A stretch of 64,000 nucleotides of DNA from Ignisphaera cupida (GCF_030186535.1 NZ_JASNVW010000001.1:310001-374000), one strand, 5' to 3'. Shown: positions 8,787 through 17,172, counted from the first letter of the stretch. The notes: generated by a model from the letters alone, not told the origin. A program made the numbers and translations.

Positions 8787-9773
8787 ATGCAGCCACTTGT
8801 TGAACTTAGAGATGTTATTGTTGAATTTAAAGTAGGCACATACTTTTCTAGAAGAGTAGTCAGGGTACTCAATGGGATTAACTTTAAAATTTTTGATGGA
8901 GAGACTGTTGGTGTTGTTGGTGAAAGTGGTTGTGGGAAAACAACATTGGCTAGAGTTATTGCCGGTATTATTAAGCCATCGCAGGGGAAGGTGCTATTTC
9001 AAGGAGAAGATATCTGGAATTTAAAAAGCAGTGAATATCGTGAATTTAGAAAAAGTGTTCAAATGATACATCAGGATCCCTATACATCACTTAATCCAAT
9101 GCACACAATATTCACGATATTATCTAGACCTATATTAAAGTATGGAGTTATTGATAAGAGTAATGTTAGAGAATATGTTGCAAAACTATTAACAAGAGTA
9201 GGACTAACACCACCTGAGGATTTCATGTATAAATATCCACATCAGCTTTCAGGAGGGCAGAGACAAAGAGTTGCTATAGCCAGGGCACTGAGTCTAAGAC
9301 CAAAACTTTTGATTGCTGATGAACCTGTTTCAATGATAGATGTGTCTTTAAGAGTAGATATACTAAAACTGATATCAGAACTTAAGAAAGAGTTTGGCAT
9401 GACACTTCTTTACATAACACATGATCTTGCAACATTGAAATATATTGCTGGAACTGGAAGATTAGCTGTGATGTATTTAGGGGAAATAGTTGAGATAGGA
9501 TCAATAGATAAAGTTATTGAGAATCCTCTTCACCCATATACACAGTTACTTATTTCAGCATTGCCTGAACCAGACCCTAAGATCACTAGAACTAAGCAAC
9601 TTCCAAAACTTCGAAGTTTAGATATACCAAGTATCGCTAATCCACCACCAGGTTGCAGATTCCATACTAGGTGCCCATATTACATAGAGGATACATGTAA
9701 TAAGGTTAAGCCTAAACTGATTGAGGTTGAAAGAGAACACTATGTATCATGTCATCTATATACAAGAAAATAG
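8787..9773 (+). CDS. ABC transporter ATP-binding protein, OppF type
   Basis: 328 aa, ATG start nine bases after the OppD-type stop, with AGGGTG upstream. Walker A G-E-S-G-C-G-K-T-T is at ~45-53, the signature L-S-G-G-Q-R-Q-R at ~155-162, and Walker B L-L-I-A-D-E-P with V-S-M-I-D at ~174-185. The C-terminal P-P-P-G-C-R-F-H-T-R-C-P oligopeptide domain is present. It forms the ATPase heterodimer with the preceding gene. Confidence 0.93.
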   Translation: MQPLVELRDVIVEFKVGTYFSRRVVRVLNGINFKIFDGETVGVVGESGCGKTTLARVIAGIIKPSQGKVLFQGEDIWNLKSSEYREFRKSVQMIHQDPYTSLNPMHTIFTILSRPILKYGVIDKSNVREYVAKLLTRVGLTPPEDFMYKYPHQLSGGQRQRVAIARALSLRPKLLIADEPVSMIDVSLRVDILKLISELKKEFGMTLLYITHDLATLKYIAGTGRLAVMYLGEIVEIGSIDKVIENPLHPYTQLLISALPEPDPKITRTKQLPKLRSLDIPSIANPPPGCRFHTRCPYYIEDTCNKVKPKLIEVEREHYVSCHLYTRK

Positions 9774-9794
9774 AGTATTATTAGTTGATAGTAT

Positions 9795-9983
9795 ATGGAT
9801 AACAATGGTGCTTTAAAAACCTGGTTATCCCTTGCAATATTATTAGTAATACTTTCGCTAGTTACACTTCCTTTCCAAGACCTCAATTCAGCATCTTTTG
9901 TAGTCAATATCTTTGCATTAATCGTAGCTTTTATTTTACTTGTACTAATCATTGTGTTTATAAAGAAAAGAATCATTGTCTGA
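9795..9983 (+). CDS. Small two-helix membrane protein at the end of the transporter operon
   Basis: 62 aa from ATG 9795, 21 bases after the OppF-type gene. Two hydrophobic helices (~9-26 and ~35-56) are separated by a short loop, and the end is basic (K-K-R). No known family. Its place and strand suggest co-transcription with the transporter, perhaps as an accessory membrane subunit (inference). The other ABC ATPase pair at 38991-40803 is also followed by a small two-helix protein, which supports it being a real gene. Confidence 0.55.
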   Translation: MDNNGALKTWLSLAILLVILSLVTLPFQDLNSASFVVNIFALIVAFILLVLIIVFIKKRIIV

Positions 9984-10241
9984 GTAATACTATGTTATTC
10001 TTTTGAAGTTATTTTACTTTTAAAGCATTTTGTAACTAACCTTACATCGTTATTAGCTAAAAATTCTCATAGTGAAGTTATAGAATTACTTCATGTCAAT
10101 AAGTGTGTAGCTTAGTGTTATAACTTATATCATCTCGAAGATGTAATAAACTCTTACATGACAGCATGAATAGTTTCATTATTGAATCTCGTCAGATTTA
10201 TGATTTATGATATGCTAAAATTGTTTTAGATTATTAAAGGG

Positions 10242-10988
10242 TTATTTAATCGTGTCATAACTTGGCTTAAGCTTTACAAAAACTTCTTCTAGATTAGATG
10301 AATTCATGCTTTTCTTTAGCTGTTCTGGTGTTCCTTCAGCTATGAGCTTTCCTTTATATAACATGCCTACTCTATGGCTTAAATACTCTACTTCAAGCAT
10401 GTTGTGGCTACTTAGAAGAACTGTGATTTTATATTCTTTGTTGTATTTTTTTATCAGGTTTCTCACATAAATGCTTTTTTCAACATCTAAACCAGTTGTT
10501 GGCTCGTCGAGTATTAGAAGCTTTGGTTTGGATGCTAAAACAGTGGCAACAGCAAGTATTCTCTTCATACCCTTGCTATATGTTCTTATAGGCTTTTTCA
10601 AGTAGTTTCCAAGATCTGCTATTGTGATTGCTTCTTCAACAGCTTCTTCAAGTCTTCTACCACTAAACCTTAGAGAAAGCATAAATTTTACAAAGTCGAA
10701 ACCTGTTAAATCTCTGTAGGCACCAGCCTCCTCAGGCAAGTAGCTTATCATAGACCTTACACGCAAAGGCTCAGCAACAACATTAACACCATAGACAAGA
10801 ACAAGACCGCGAGTAGGCTTAATCAAAGTTGCTATAATTCTCAAAGTAGTTGTTTTGCCACTACCATTTGGGCCAATCAAAGCATATATTTCACCACTTT
10901 CAACAGTAAAGGAAATGCCGTCAACACCTATGCTACCTCTACCATATATCTTCACAAGATCCTTAACAACAACAGCAGGAGGATTCAA
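10242..10988 (-). CDS. ABC transporter ATP-binding protein, CcmA/NatA type
   Basis: 248 aa, TTG start. Walker A G-P-N-G-S-G-K-T-T is at 39-47, a variant signature Y-S-K-G-M-K-R-I-L at 137-145 (SKGM instead of SGGQ), Walker B L-L-I-L-D-E-P at ~157-163 and T-T-G-L-D after it. This is the export-type ATPase group often paired with ABC-2 permeases. No permease lies next to it, so its partner must be elsewhere. Confidence 0.88.
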   Translation of the reverse strand: MNPPAVVVKDLVKIYGRGSIGVDGISFTVESGEIYALIGPNGSGKTTTLRIIATLIKPTRGLVLVYGVNVVAEPLRVRSMISYLPEEAGAYRDLTGFDFVKFMLSLRFSGRRLEEAVEEAITIADLGNYLKKPIRTYSKGMKRILAVATVLASKPKLLILDEPTTGLDVEKSIYVRNLIKKYNKEYKITVLLSSHNMLEVEYLSHRVGMLYKGKLIAEGTPEQLKKSMNSSNLEEVFVKLKPSYDTIK

Positions 10989-11424
10989 ATCAAAACCCCA
11001 TTTTTAACTAAGACCTTGTGAACAAATAAATCTTTGTGTTGTTGCTACAGCCACACTCTATCTTCTTTCAAGAACTCAAGTATCTCGATTTAACATAAAA
11101 ACTGAGGAAGCAAAAATGGGTATAAACTTTATTTTTGTTTAATGTAGAGATAGGAGCAGATAATGCTACACAATGCTGGTTACGAGGTATTGCTTAGGAG
11201 TAAACTCGGCGCTAAGAAAGTTTAGCTAGAGATAAGCTCATGTAAACAGAATGGTACCATGCCTCAAATGTTGCAGCCATTGAATTGCATTTAGTTCTAA
11301 TATATGGTATAAATTGCTGTGAAACAATAATACAAATTACAATGCTTCTTGACTCTATTCTCCTTATTATAGAGCATGTTTATATGTTTGAAATACAATT
11401 TTATTTCTGAAAAGGTGTTTAGCG
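10989..11424. other. 436-bp gap, possibly with a decayed ORF
   Basis: No intact gene. On the + strand a frame from ATG 11163 encodes L-H-N-A-G-Y-E-V-L-L-R-S-K-L-G and stops after 20 codons; the same frame after the stop gives L-E-I-S-S-C. The first part resembles the N-terminal helix-strand of archaeal nuclease-like proteins, so it may be a relic, but evidence is thin. The rest is AT-rich. Confidence 0.25.
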
Positions 11425-12084
11425 TTGATTAAAGGAGTTGTTTTTGACTTGGATGGGACTCTTGTTGATAGTGTTGAAATTCATGTTTCTGCATGGCTAG
11501 AAGCCTGCAAAGCTATGGGCTTAGTTAAAGATGATGTGGAGGAAATGAATATGGAGAATCTTATTAGAAAACTAGTTGGGTTAGCACCAATTGATATTGC
11601 ATACAAAATTGTTAGCAACTCTGAATTGGCTAAAAAGCTTGCTGAAACCAAGCAAAGAATATATCTAACAAAAATTGAAAGAGTAAAGCTTTTTCCAAAT
11701 GTTGAAAAATCTCTTGAAACTCTTAAGAAAATGGACATGAAAATAGCTATAGCATCATCAGTTTCAAGCAATATAATAAAAAGGATTTTGGAGTTAAACA
11801 ACATAGCGAATTATATAGATGCTTACGTGGGAAGCGATGAAGTTTCAAAAAGAAAGCCAGAACCGGACATATTCCTAAAAGCACTAGAAAAAATAAGTGT
11901 TAAACCAAGCGAAGCTGTAATAGTTGGAGACACAGAATACGATATCATACCAGCAAACAAAATAAATGCTATATCAATACAAATATGCTGGAAACAATGC
12001 CTAGAAACCAATACAAAACCAAATTTCTATGCAAAAAACATAGAGGAAGTAATAGAAATAATTAAAAAACTCATTAATAAATAG
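11425..12084 (+). CDS. HAD-superfamily hydrolase, beta-phosphoglucomutase/phosphatase-like
   Basis: 219 aa from TTG 11425, with AGGTG twelve bases upstream. Motif I is D-L-D-G-T (nucleophile Asp8, acid/base Asp10), motif II Ser111 (I-A-S-S), motif III Lys144 (R-K-P-E-P) and motif IV G-D-T-E-Y-D (168-173). The helical cap inserted after motif I places it with subfamily I beta-PGM and phosphoglycolate/sugar phosphatases. Likely dephosphorylates or isomerises a small sugar phosphate; the exact substrate cannot be read from sequence. Confidence 0.88.
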   Translation: MIKGVVFDLDGTLVDSVEIHVSAWLEACKAMGLVKDDVEEMNMENLIRKLVGLAPIDIAYKIVSNSELAKKLAETKQRIYLTKIERVKLFPNVEKSLETLKKMDMKIAIASSVSSNIIKRILELNNIANYIDAYVGSDEVSKRKPEPDIFLKALEKISVKPSEAVIVGDTEYDIIPANKINAISIQICWKQCLETNTKPNFYAKNIEEVIEIIKKLINK

Positions 12085-12190
12085 AACATCAAATTAATAC
12101 CATATTTAACACAAATAATTCTAACAATCAATCTAGCCAATATATTTTAAATCAACTATTTAGACAAAGACTAGAAAATTAAATGGTCTT

Positions 12191-12340
12191 GCCCCTCGGT
12201 GCTGTAACCAAAGACAAAAAGCCATGCATCGGAATCTGAGCATCCAGCACAACCCCCAGGGCTTATCCCCTGAGGGCGTGCTAGATACCCAGATTCCGAT
12301 GCATGGCTTTTTGTCTTTGGTTACAGCACCGAGGTTTGGC
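12191..12340. repeat. Fold-back element: 45-bp perfect inverted repeat around a structured centre
   Basis: The left arm 12194-12238 and right arm 12290-12334 are exact reverse complements over 45 bases. An outer GCC (12191-12193) can pair with GGC (12338-12340) past a T bulge. Inside, AGCAC (12246-12250) pairs with GTGCT (12278-12282), and CAGGG (12257-12261) with CCCTG (12268-12272) around a short loop. The element is clearly more GC-rich than its surroundings. It has no ORF of its own. Candidates: a non-autonomous transposable (MITE-like) element, or a structured RNA. No second copy is visible in this window. Confidence 0.9.
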
Positions 12341-12409
12341 ACCAAATATATATTGTTCTTGGTGGATTATATATGGCTTCTCACAAATAATACCTCTATT
12401 GTATTTTCA

Positions 12410-12436
12410 TGCATTGAGTTGTTTATATGCAATGCA
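12410..12436. other. Short inverted repeat
   Basis: TGCATTG (12410-12416) and CAATGCA (12430-12436) are perfect complements with a 13-nt loop, followed on the + strand by a T-run. Could be a terminator-like hairpin or a protein site. Confidence 0.4.
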
Positions 12437-12457
12437 TTTTTCTTATCTTTTACTTTG

Positions 12458-12475
12458 GTATTACTAAGGTAATAC
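12458..12475 (+). terminator. Hairpin with 3' T-run
   Basis: GTATTAC / GTAATAC form a perfect 7-bp stem with loop TAAG, followed directly by TTTTTATAT. This looks like an intrinsic terminator, unusual for archaea where T-runs alone normally suffice; an operator next to a TATA-like sequence is the alternative. Confidence 0.35.
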
Positions 12476-12597
12476 TTTTTATATGAGTTATTTATTTTGT
12501 TGAATGTATTAAGAACTTGTATTGGTATTATTTGTATGGTAAAGTTGTTTTTTACCGTTGTGCATAAATCCATTTTGTTCTGTTCCATTCTAGGGCT

Positions 12598-13017
12598 TTG
12601 GAATCCAAAATCTATGTCGCTAATGAGAATTGGCTTATTGAATTGGTTGCGTCGAGGTTTAGAGAAGCTGGTTTTAGTGTCTATAAAAATATTGTTGTTT
12701 GTGATGTTGAGTTTGATATTCTTGCATTTGAGTATATTCAAAATGGTATCTATGTTCATATTGTTGAGGTTAAGAGGAGACCTAGTGATAAAATCTATAG
12801 GCAGCTTTCTAAACGATTGAAAATTGCTGATTATCTCTATGTTGCAATTCCATATGAGTTTTATTCATGGGCTTTGAAAAGAATTGATCCAAGAATTGGA
12901 ATATTATTGGTAGCTGGAGATGATGTTGTTGTATTTAGAAAACCTAGGTATCTTGGCAATGGATTTTTAATAGCGAACAATATGTGCAATATGGTTTTAA
13001 GATCTGATTCTAGATAA
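12598..13017 (+). CDS. PD-(D/E)XK nuclease-like protein
   Basis: 139 aa from TTG 12598; an in-frame TAA at 12565 limits the start and no ATG is available nearby. A conserved-looking Glu in the first helix (E15) is followed by V-E-F-D-I-L-A (Asp40) and H-I-V-E-V-K-R (Glu57, Lys59), the metal-binding D...ExK arrangement of the restriction-endonuclease fold (archaeal Hjc/Mrr-like small nucleases). A C-terminal strand-rich part may help dimerise. No methylase or helicase is adjacent, so it is a stand-alone nuclease-like protein of unknown role. Confidence 0.6.
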   Translation: MESKIYVANENWLIELVASRFREAGFSVYKNIVVCDVEFDILAFEYIQNGIYVHIVEVKRRPSDKIYRQLSKRLKIADYLYVAIPYEFYSWALKRIDPRIGILLVAGDDVVVFRKPRYLGNGFLIANNMCNMVLRSDSR

Positions 13018-13041
13018 GGATTTCGATGCTGTGTATTATAT

Positions 13042-13713
13042 TTAGCTGAGAGTTCTTCCCCCACCCCATATCATATTAAAGTATTTAAGCAATTTTTCAA
13101 CAACTTCAGAGCAGTTTGTCTCTATGGAAACTTCGTGATTTAGTGTTAAAGCGCTTTCAGTCCAGTTATGGCTTCCTATAACAGCAGTTTTATTATCGAC
13201 TATAACTATTTTTGCATGTGTTGTTTTTCCGCTTGATTCATCCAGTTTCACATTTATTTTATTGTTTATTAAATAGCTTATTGTTTCTGGGTAATCCTTG
13301 TATGTAACATCATCAACAATGATTTTCACATCAATTCCTTCTTTGTTTTTCAAAACAATTGTATTTAGAAGTGTATTTACAGGGTCTCCAGACTCTTTAG
13401 GATCATATTTCATGGCATACATAATTATGTAAATACTCTTGTTAGCATTTTGAAGCAAAGTCGAAACAGTTTTGAGATACTCTTTATCGAGTAAAACAAT
13501 TAATTTACAACCTGTTTGTTGTGCACTAGCTGCGTATTGTGTGTAGGTAGTTACAACACTTTTTGTTAATGTTATTAACTTGGTGGTTGTTTGCATTTGA
13601 GTAGTTGTAGCAATTTTTTCTCTGCTTTGCTGACTAGGCATCGACACTAAATAGGCTATGGCAAAGCCTAGCAATAAACCAATGAGAAATATGGTTAGAG
13701 GTTTTAGATTCAC
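13042..13713 (-). CDS. Membrane-anchored or secreted PLD-superfamily protein (single HKD, nuclease-like)
   Basis: 223 aa from GTG 13713. An N-terminal signal/anchor helix (~5-23) and a Thr-rich stalk precede one phospholipase-D domain. The HKD motif is H166-x-K168-x4-D173, followed by G-S-H-N-W-T (180-185). A single HKD with G-S-x-N is typical of Nuc-type endonucleases, which act as dimers; a phosphodiesterase on lipids is possible. The anchor places the domain outside the cell, where it could degrade DNA or other phosphodiesters for nutrients or defence (inference). Confidence 0.8.
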   Translation of the reverse strand: MNLKPLTIFLIGLLLGFAIAYLVSMPSQQSREKIATTTQMQTTTKLITLTKSVVTTYTQYAASAQQTGCKLIVLLDKEYLKTVSTLLQNANKSIYIIMYAMKYDPKESGDPVNTLLNTIVLKNKEGIDVKIIVDDVTYKDYPETISYLINNKINVKLDESSGKTTHAKIVIVDNKTAVIGSHNWTESALTLNHEVSIETNCSEVVEKLLKYFNMIWGGGRTLS

Positions 13714-13844
13714 TAAGACACACCTCTAGCAACACTTTTATAACATTGGTCCTAGTGCTTATAGATTTTATTTAACATCACAAACCTGGTTCACTCATAA
13801 AACTTATTTGCCTGAATCATACAGTTTTCAGGGGGCTGTACCCA

Positions 13845-14150
13845 ATGTTAACATGTATGGACGTAAATCTAAACTTCGCTGGTTCAAAAATAAGAATTGT
13901 GATAACAACTAACTCACCAAATGTTTGTGAAGAAATTAGAAATGTTATTGAAAGTGGAAGAATGGGTTTTTCTAGCTTGTTAAAAATCGTTGAAGCTCAT
14001 GGTGGTTGTTTAATAGGTTCTGAAAAACCATTAGAAATAACCACAAAAGATAATGCTGTGAAAGTCGTTGCGGAACCAACAAGTATATTCATAAGTATGT
14101 ATTGGGGAACTGTTGTGGATAAGGTTCGCGAAGTTTGCAAAGGTAGTTAA
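13845..14150 (+). CDS. Conserved-looking hypothetical protein
   Basis: 101 aa from ATG 13845, or 97 from ATG 13857 (M-D-V-N-L-N). Predicted alternating strands and helices, with three Cys residues (28, 55 and near the C-terminus) and no known motif. Codon use is like its neighbours and no good competing frame exists, so it is probably real. Function unknown. Confidence 0.5.
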   Translation: MLTCMDVNLNFAGSKIRIVITTNSPNVCEEIRNVIESGRMGFSSLLKIVEAHGGCLIGSEKPLEITTKDNAVKVVAEPTSIFISMYWGTVVDKVREVCKGS

Positions 14151-14208
14151 TGATGTGGTATGTATACAAGCCGTGAAAAGATGTGATTCATTCAACAACT
14201 TACCTTAT

Positions 14209-14925
14209 TTAATCAAAGGGTATTAGATGAGGCCCCAGTATTCTTGCCAGCGTCAAGTAGCTTGGTATATAAACTCTCTTTCTTCTTTTTCTAATACCAT
14301 TAATTATTGCTTTAGCAGCTTTTTCAGCATCTAAACCACTTTCAATGTTTTTACCAGCTCTTAAATGGAACTCTGTTTTTATCAAACCAGGATATACAAG
14401 CAGAAGATGAACACCATATTCTCTAAGCTCATCTCTTAAAGCCTCGGCTACATAGTTTAAAGCTGATTTTGTAGCACCATAGATTGGAAGGTTTTTCATA
14501 AGAACGTGAACACCTGCTGTGATAACCATTGCAACTACAGAGTCTTTGTGCATGAGGGGTAGAAGCTTCTTTGTTAGTAGTATTGGCGAAACAAAGTTTG
14601 TCATGGTCATGGAAATTATCTCCTCATCGCTATGACTTAAAACATTTTTGTATAGACCAAAACCAGCATTATTAACAAGAACATCAACATTGCTAAACAC
14701 GCTATAAACACTTTTCACAGTTTTCTCAATTCCATCAACAGTAGATAAATCAGCTACAACAAATGTAAAGCACTCTCCAAGCTCTTCTCTAAGAGCTTTA
14801 AGTCTTTCCTCATTTCTTGCAACACCAATAACTCTATTTCCTTTTTCTCTACATAAGAGCCTTGAAAGCTCCATACCAATACCAGACGAGGCACCTGTGA
14901 CAATACAGTTCAAGTAAATCACCAA
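14209..14925 (-). CDS. Short-chain dehydrogenase/reductase (SDR)
   Basis: 238 aa. The cofactor motif T-G-A-S-S-G-I-G is at 10-17, N-N-A-G at 85-88, Asn110, and Y149-x-x-x-K153 (Y-G-A-T-K). The residue 13 before Tyr, normally the catalytic Ser, is Thr136. The A-R-N-E-E after the second strand (V-A-R) suggests NADP preference. The C-terminal region G-L-I-K-T-E-F resembles the fatty-acyl/3-ketosteroid reductase branch. Likely oxidises or reduces a small alcohol or ketone; substrate unknown. Confidence 0.88.
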   Translation of the reverse strand: MVIYLNCIVTGASSGIGMELSRLLCREKGNRVIGVARNEERLKALREELGECFTFVVADLSTVDGIEKTVKSVYSVFSNVDVLVNNAGFGLYKNVLSHSDEEIISMTMTNFVSPILLTKKLLPLMHKDSVVAMVITAGVHVLMKNLPIYGATKSALNYVAEALRDELREYGVHLLLVYPGLIKTEFHLRAGKNIESGLDAEKAAKAIINGIRKRRKRVYIPSYLTLARILGPHLIPFD

Positions 14926-15024
14926 ACATATTTATTAAGCTAACCCAAATTTTTATGTCTCTACAACAATTCTAAATGAAAGTTGATTATGCTATTTAAA
15001 CATGAATAATAATCGAACTGAGCA

Positions 15025-15615
15025 TCACCCTTGCGAAGTTATCGTCACCCCAAGAATTTTAGAAACTATGTATGGAGTTACAAATGTTTCTACAATACTA
15101 GCAGCAAAAAGCATTAATGCAACTATGGCAATTATCATAGGAGCTTTTCTCAATGTTCTCAAAAGCTCATCTTTGCTTCTCCTCACAATATATCTCCAAA
15201 ACTCAACACCTATTTTAGTTCCAAAACCTGTTGCAAGAAGTATTGCAGGAATTTCTATAATTCCATGGGGAGCTATAGCGGCTATGCTTACTATGGGTGA
15301 TTGCATTAAGGAAGTAACAAAAAATGCTATTAAACCAACTACAAAACCATTTGCAAATACTATAAGCCCTGGAACGAAAACAGCTATTCCAAGAGCTATA
15401 GAAATTAAAGCTACTAACATGTTTCTTCCAAAAATGTAAAGCGCCATGTCAAAACTATAGAATTTCGTTGGTGCACCACCATAAATTTGCTTAGTGAGCT
15501 CCTTTACAAAACCTATTTCTCCAAGACTTTGAAAAGCCAAGGTTGCGAAAAAACCTAGTAAAATCCCTATTACGAAAAGTAGCAACATAATCAAAAACAT
15601 TGCTTTGATAGACAC
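15025..15615 (-). CDS. SpoIIM-like (DUF95) integral membrane protein
   Basis: 196 aa from GTG 15615 with GGTGAG upstream. About five predicted membrane helices, with the diagnostic P-H-G-I-I-E-I-P-A (116-124) of the stage II sporulation M/DUF95 family. In archaea these proteins have nothing to do with sporulation; some are linked to membrane remodelling or ATPase partners. No partner gene is next to it. Confidence 0.8.
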   Translation of the reverse strand: MSIKAMFLIMLLLFVIGILLGFFATLAFQSLGEIGFVKELTKQIYGGAPTKFYSFDMALYIFGRNMLVALISIALGIAVFVPGLIVFANGFVVGLIAFFVTSLMQSPIVSIAAIAPHGIIEIPAILLATGFGTKIGVEFWRYIVRRSKDELLRTLRKAPMIIAIVALMLFAASIVETFVTPYIVSKILGVTITSQG

Positions 15616-15752
15616 AGTGACTCACCTTAAGATTAGTAAAGCTTCTTCCTTCATTAAAATATTTTTACTATAATCATGTTAGTGTTGAGTATTATAATGC
15701 AAAAAGCTTTTAAGCATACAAAACAATTTGTGCTCATATTGACTGTGAAACC

Positions 15753-16718
15753 ATGGAAGAATCCGATTCGAATTCAGAAGATGATTCGTCGCATTATAGT
15801 AAATGCATTGATATAGTTGTTAGAACTGCAAAACATTCTGATGTAGATAAAGTCTTTAGAATATATAGTGATAGCATACAGTATCTCGATGTTGAAAGCA
15901 GAGATTGGATAGAGGGTATTGTGAAAAAGAAGAGTAGAAGGGCTAGAGTATATGTTGCTACAAGTAATGGGGATGTTATTGGTTTTGCAATAGTATATAA
16001 GAAGAGAAATAGAGCATACATTGATGCACTTGCTGTGGATGTGCTATATAGGGGTAGGGGTGTAGGTGAGTGTATTTTAAGAAGAATTGAAGAAATCTTG
16101 TTAGGTGAAGGAGTTGAAAGGATCTATTTGACTGTGAAAAACCATAATAACAGAGCCTTGGGTATGTATATAAAGAATGGCTATAGAATATCAAATGTTA
16201 TTTTCATTTTAGAAGCAAAGCAAACCAATATAGACACTCATGTAGATAGGAAAATGGTCAATAGTGTAAGCATCAATATTGGTAGTGTGAAGAGGTCATC
16301 AATTCCACGAGTAAAGCTTTTGGATGTAACAATGTGGAATAACTTTACATGGGATATTGACGAGGCTATATATAAAGTAAGTAAAGAAGAAATAACTAGA
16401 ATAACTATTGCAAGGGGGAAGAGATTAATTGGTTTAGCACAAATAGCAGTTGATGGAAAGAGCATATTGGTTGAAAGACTAGCGTTGTCATACTACAAGC
16501 CGTCGGAGTCACTAAAAATAATTATAGAGTCTATGAAGAATCTCATAGCCAACGACCCTGAAATCAGCATTGTTATACCAGTAGACTCAACAAAAACCTC
16601 GCTTCTAAAAACACTGATATCAATAGGCTTTAGAATAATTGACAGTGAATATGTGTTGTGCAAAGACATAATACAGAAGAATAATGTGCTAGGTATAGTA
16701 AACACTACTTCGAGATAA
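15753..16718 (+). CDS. GNAT acetyltransferase with extra C-terminal domain
   Basis: 321 aa. After an acidic, Ser-rich N-terminus, residues ~20-150 form a GNAT domain: motif A is L-A-V-D-V-L-Y-R-G-R-G-V-G (acetyl-CoA loop 100-105), then N-N-R-A-L-G-M-Y-I-K-N-G-Y (motif B). Residues ~170-310 look like a second alpha/beta domain without the acetyl-CoA loop, perhaps a degenerate GNAT repeat. It could acetylate a protein N-terminus/lysine or a small amine. DUF134 starts shortly after on the same strand. Confidence 0.8.
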   Translation: MEESDSNSEDDSSHYSKCIDIVVRTAKHSDVDKVFRIYSDSIQYLDVESRDWIEGIVKKKSRRARVYVATSNGDVIGFAIVYKKRNRAYIDALAVDVLYRGRGVGECILRRIEEILLGEGVERIYLTVKNHNNRALGMYIKNGYRISNVIFILEAKQTNIDTHVDRKMVNSVSINIGSVKRSSIPRVKLLDVTMWNNFTWDIDEAIYKVSKEEITRITIARGKRLIGLAQIAVDGKSILVERLALSYYKPSESLKIIIESMKNLIANDPEISIVIPVDSTKTSLLKTLISIGFRIIDSEYVLCKDIIQKNNVLGIVNTTSR

Positions 16719-16764
16719 AACATTTTAATTGTTTACACCAGAACAACATTTAGCAGGTGTTTCT

Positions 16765-17172
16765 GTGCCTAGACATCATAGACATAGACATGGCTGGTTT
16801 AGAGAAGCTGGACCTAGAATACCCATAGGAAATGTGATGAGTGTTGAAGATACAATATTTATTCCAATCAAATCTTTAGAAAACATTGAAGTAAAAGATT
16901 GTATAGAAATTTATGACTATGAAATAAAAGCTCTTGTTTACATCCACATAGAAGGACTTTCAACAGAAGAAGCTGCAAACAAAATGGGGTTGTCTAAAGC
17001 AACTTTCTGGAGAATTTTAGAGGGAGCTAGATTCAAAATTGCTAAGGCACTATCTGAGAGAAAACCAATGAAACTTGTTTCAACTAGGCAGATAAGCAAT
17101 GATAATAAAAGCTTATTAACCGAGAAACAGGTTTCAAGTACTGGTGAGAAAAATGGGCTGGTGGTGGGGTAG
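16765..17172 (+). CDS. DUF134-type predicted DNA-binding protein
   Basis: About 135 aa. GTG 16765 is chosen because AGGTG lies just upstream and the family starts with M-P-R followed by basic residues, matched here by V-P-R-H-H-R-H-R-H. Residues ~50-105 are the sigma-70 region 4-like helix-turn-helix: L-S-T-E-E-A-A-N-K-M-G-L-S-K-A-T-F-W-R. The TTG at 16729 gives an unlikely extension. The downstream gene overlaps its 3' end; the combination with NifX-like proteins recurs in prokaryotes, where DUF134 is thought to regulate the locus (inference). Confidence 0.82.
   Translation: MPRHHRHRHGWFREAGPRIPIGNVMSVEDTIFIPIKSLENIEVKDCIEIYDYEIKALVYIHIEGLSTEEAANKMGLSKATFWRILEGARFKIAKALSERKPMKLVSTRQISNDNKSLLTEKQVSSTGEKNGLVVG

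Larger units (their letters stand above)
12085..12597. other. Intergenic region carrying a fold-back element and two smaller stem-loops
   Basis: No gene is supported here. The apparent ORFs crossing the fold-back element are palindrome by-products. The region holds the large inverted repeat at 12191-12340 and two short inverted repeats, each followed by T-runs, at 12410-12436 and 12458-12475. Confidence 0.8.

Noticed and set aside
12224-12472. 82-codon ORF across the fold-back element
   Set aside because: It is made by the palindrome, lacks a ribosome site and its codons do not resemble neighbouring genes.
15002-15439. 145-codon ORF on the + strand
   Set aside because: Antisense shadow of the SpoIIM-like gene, which has the family motif and a ribosome site.
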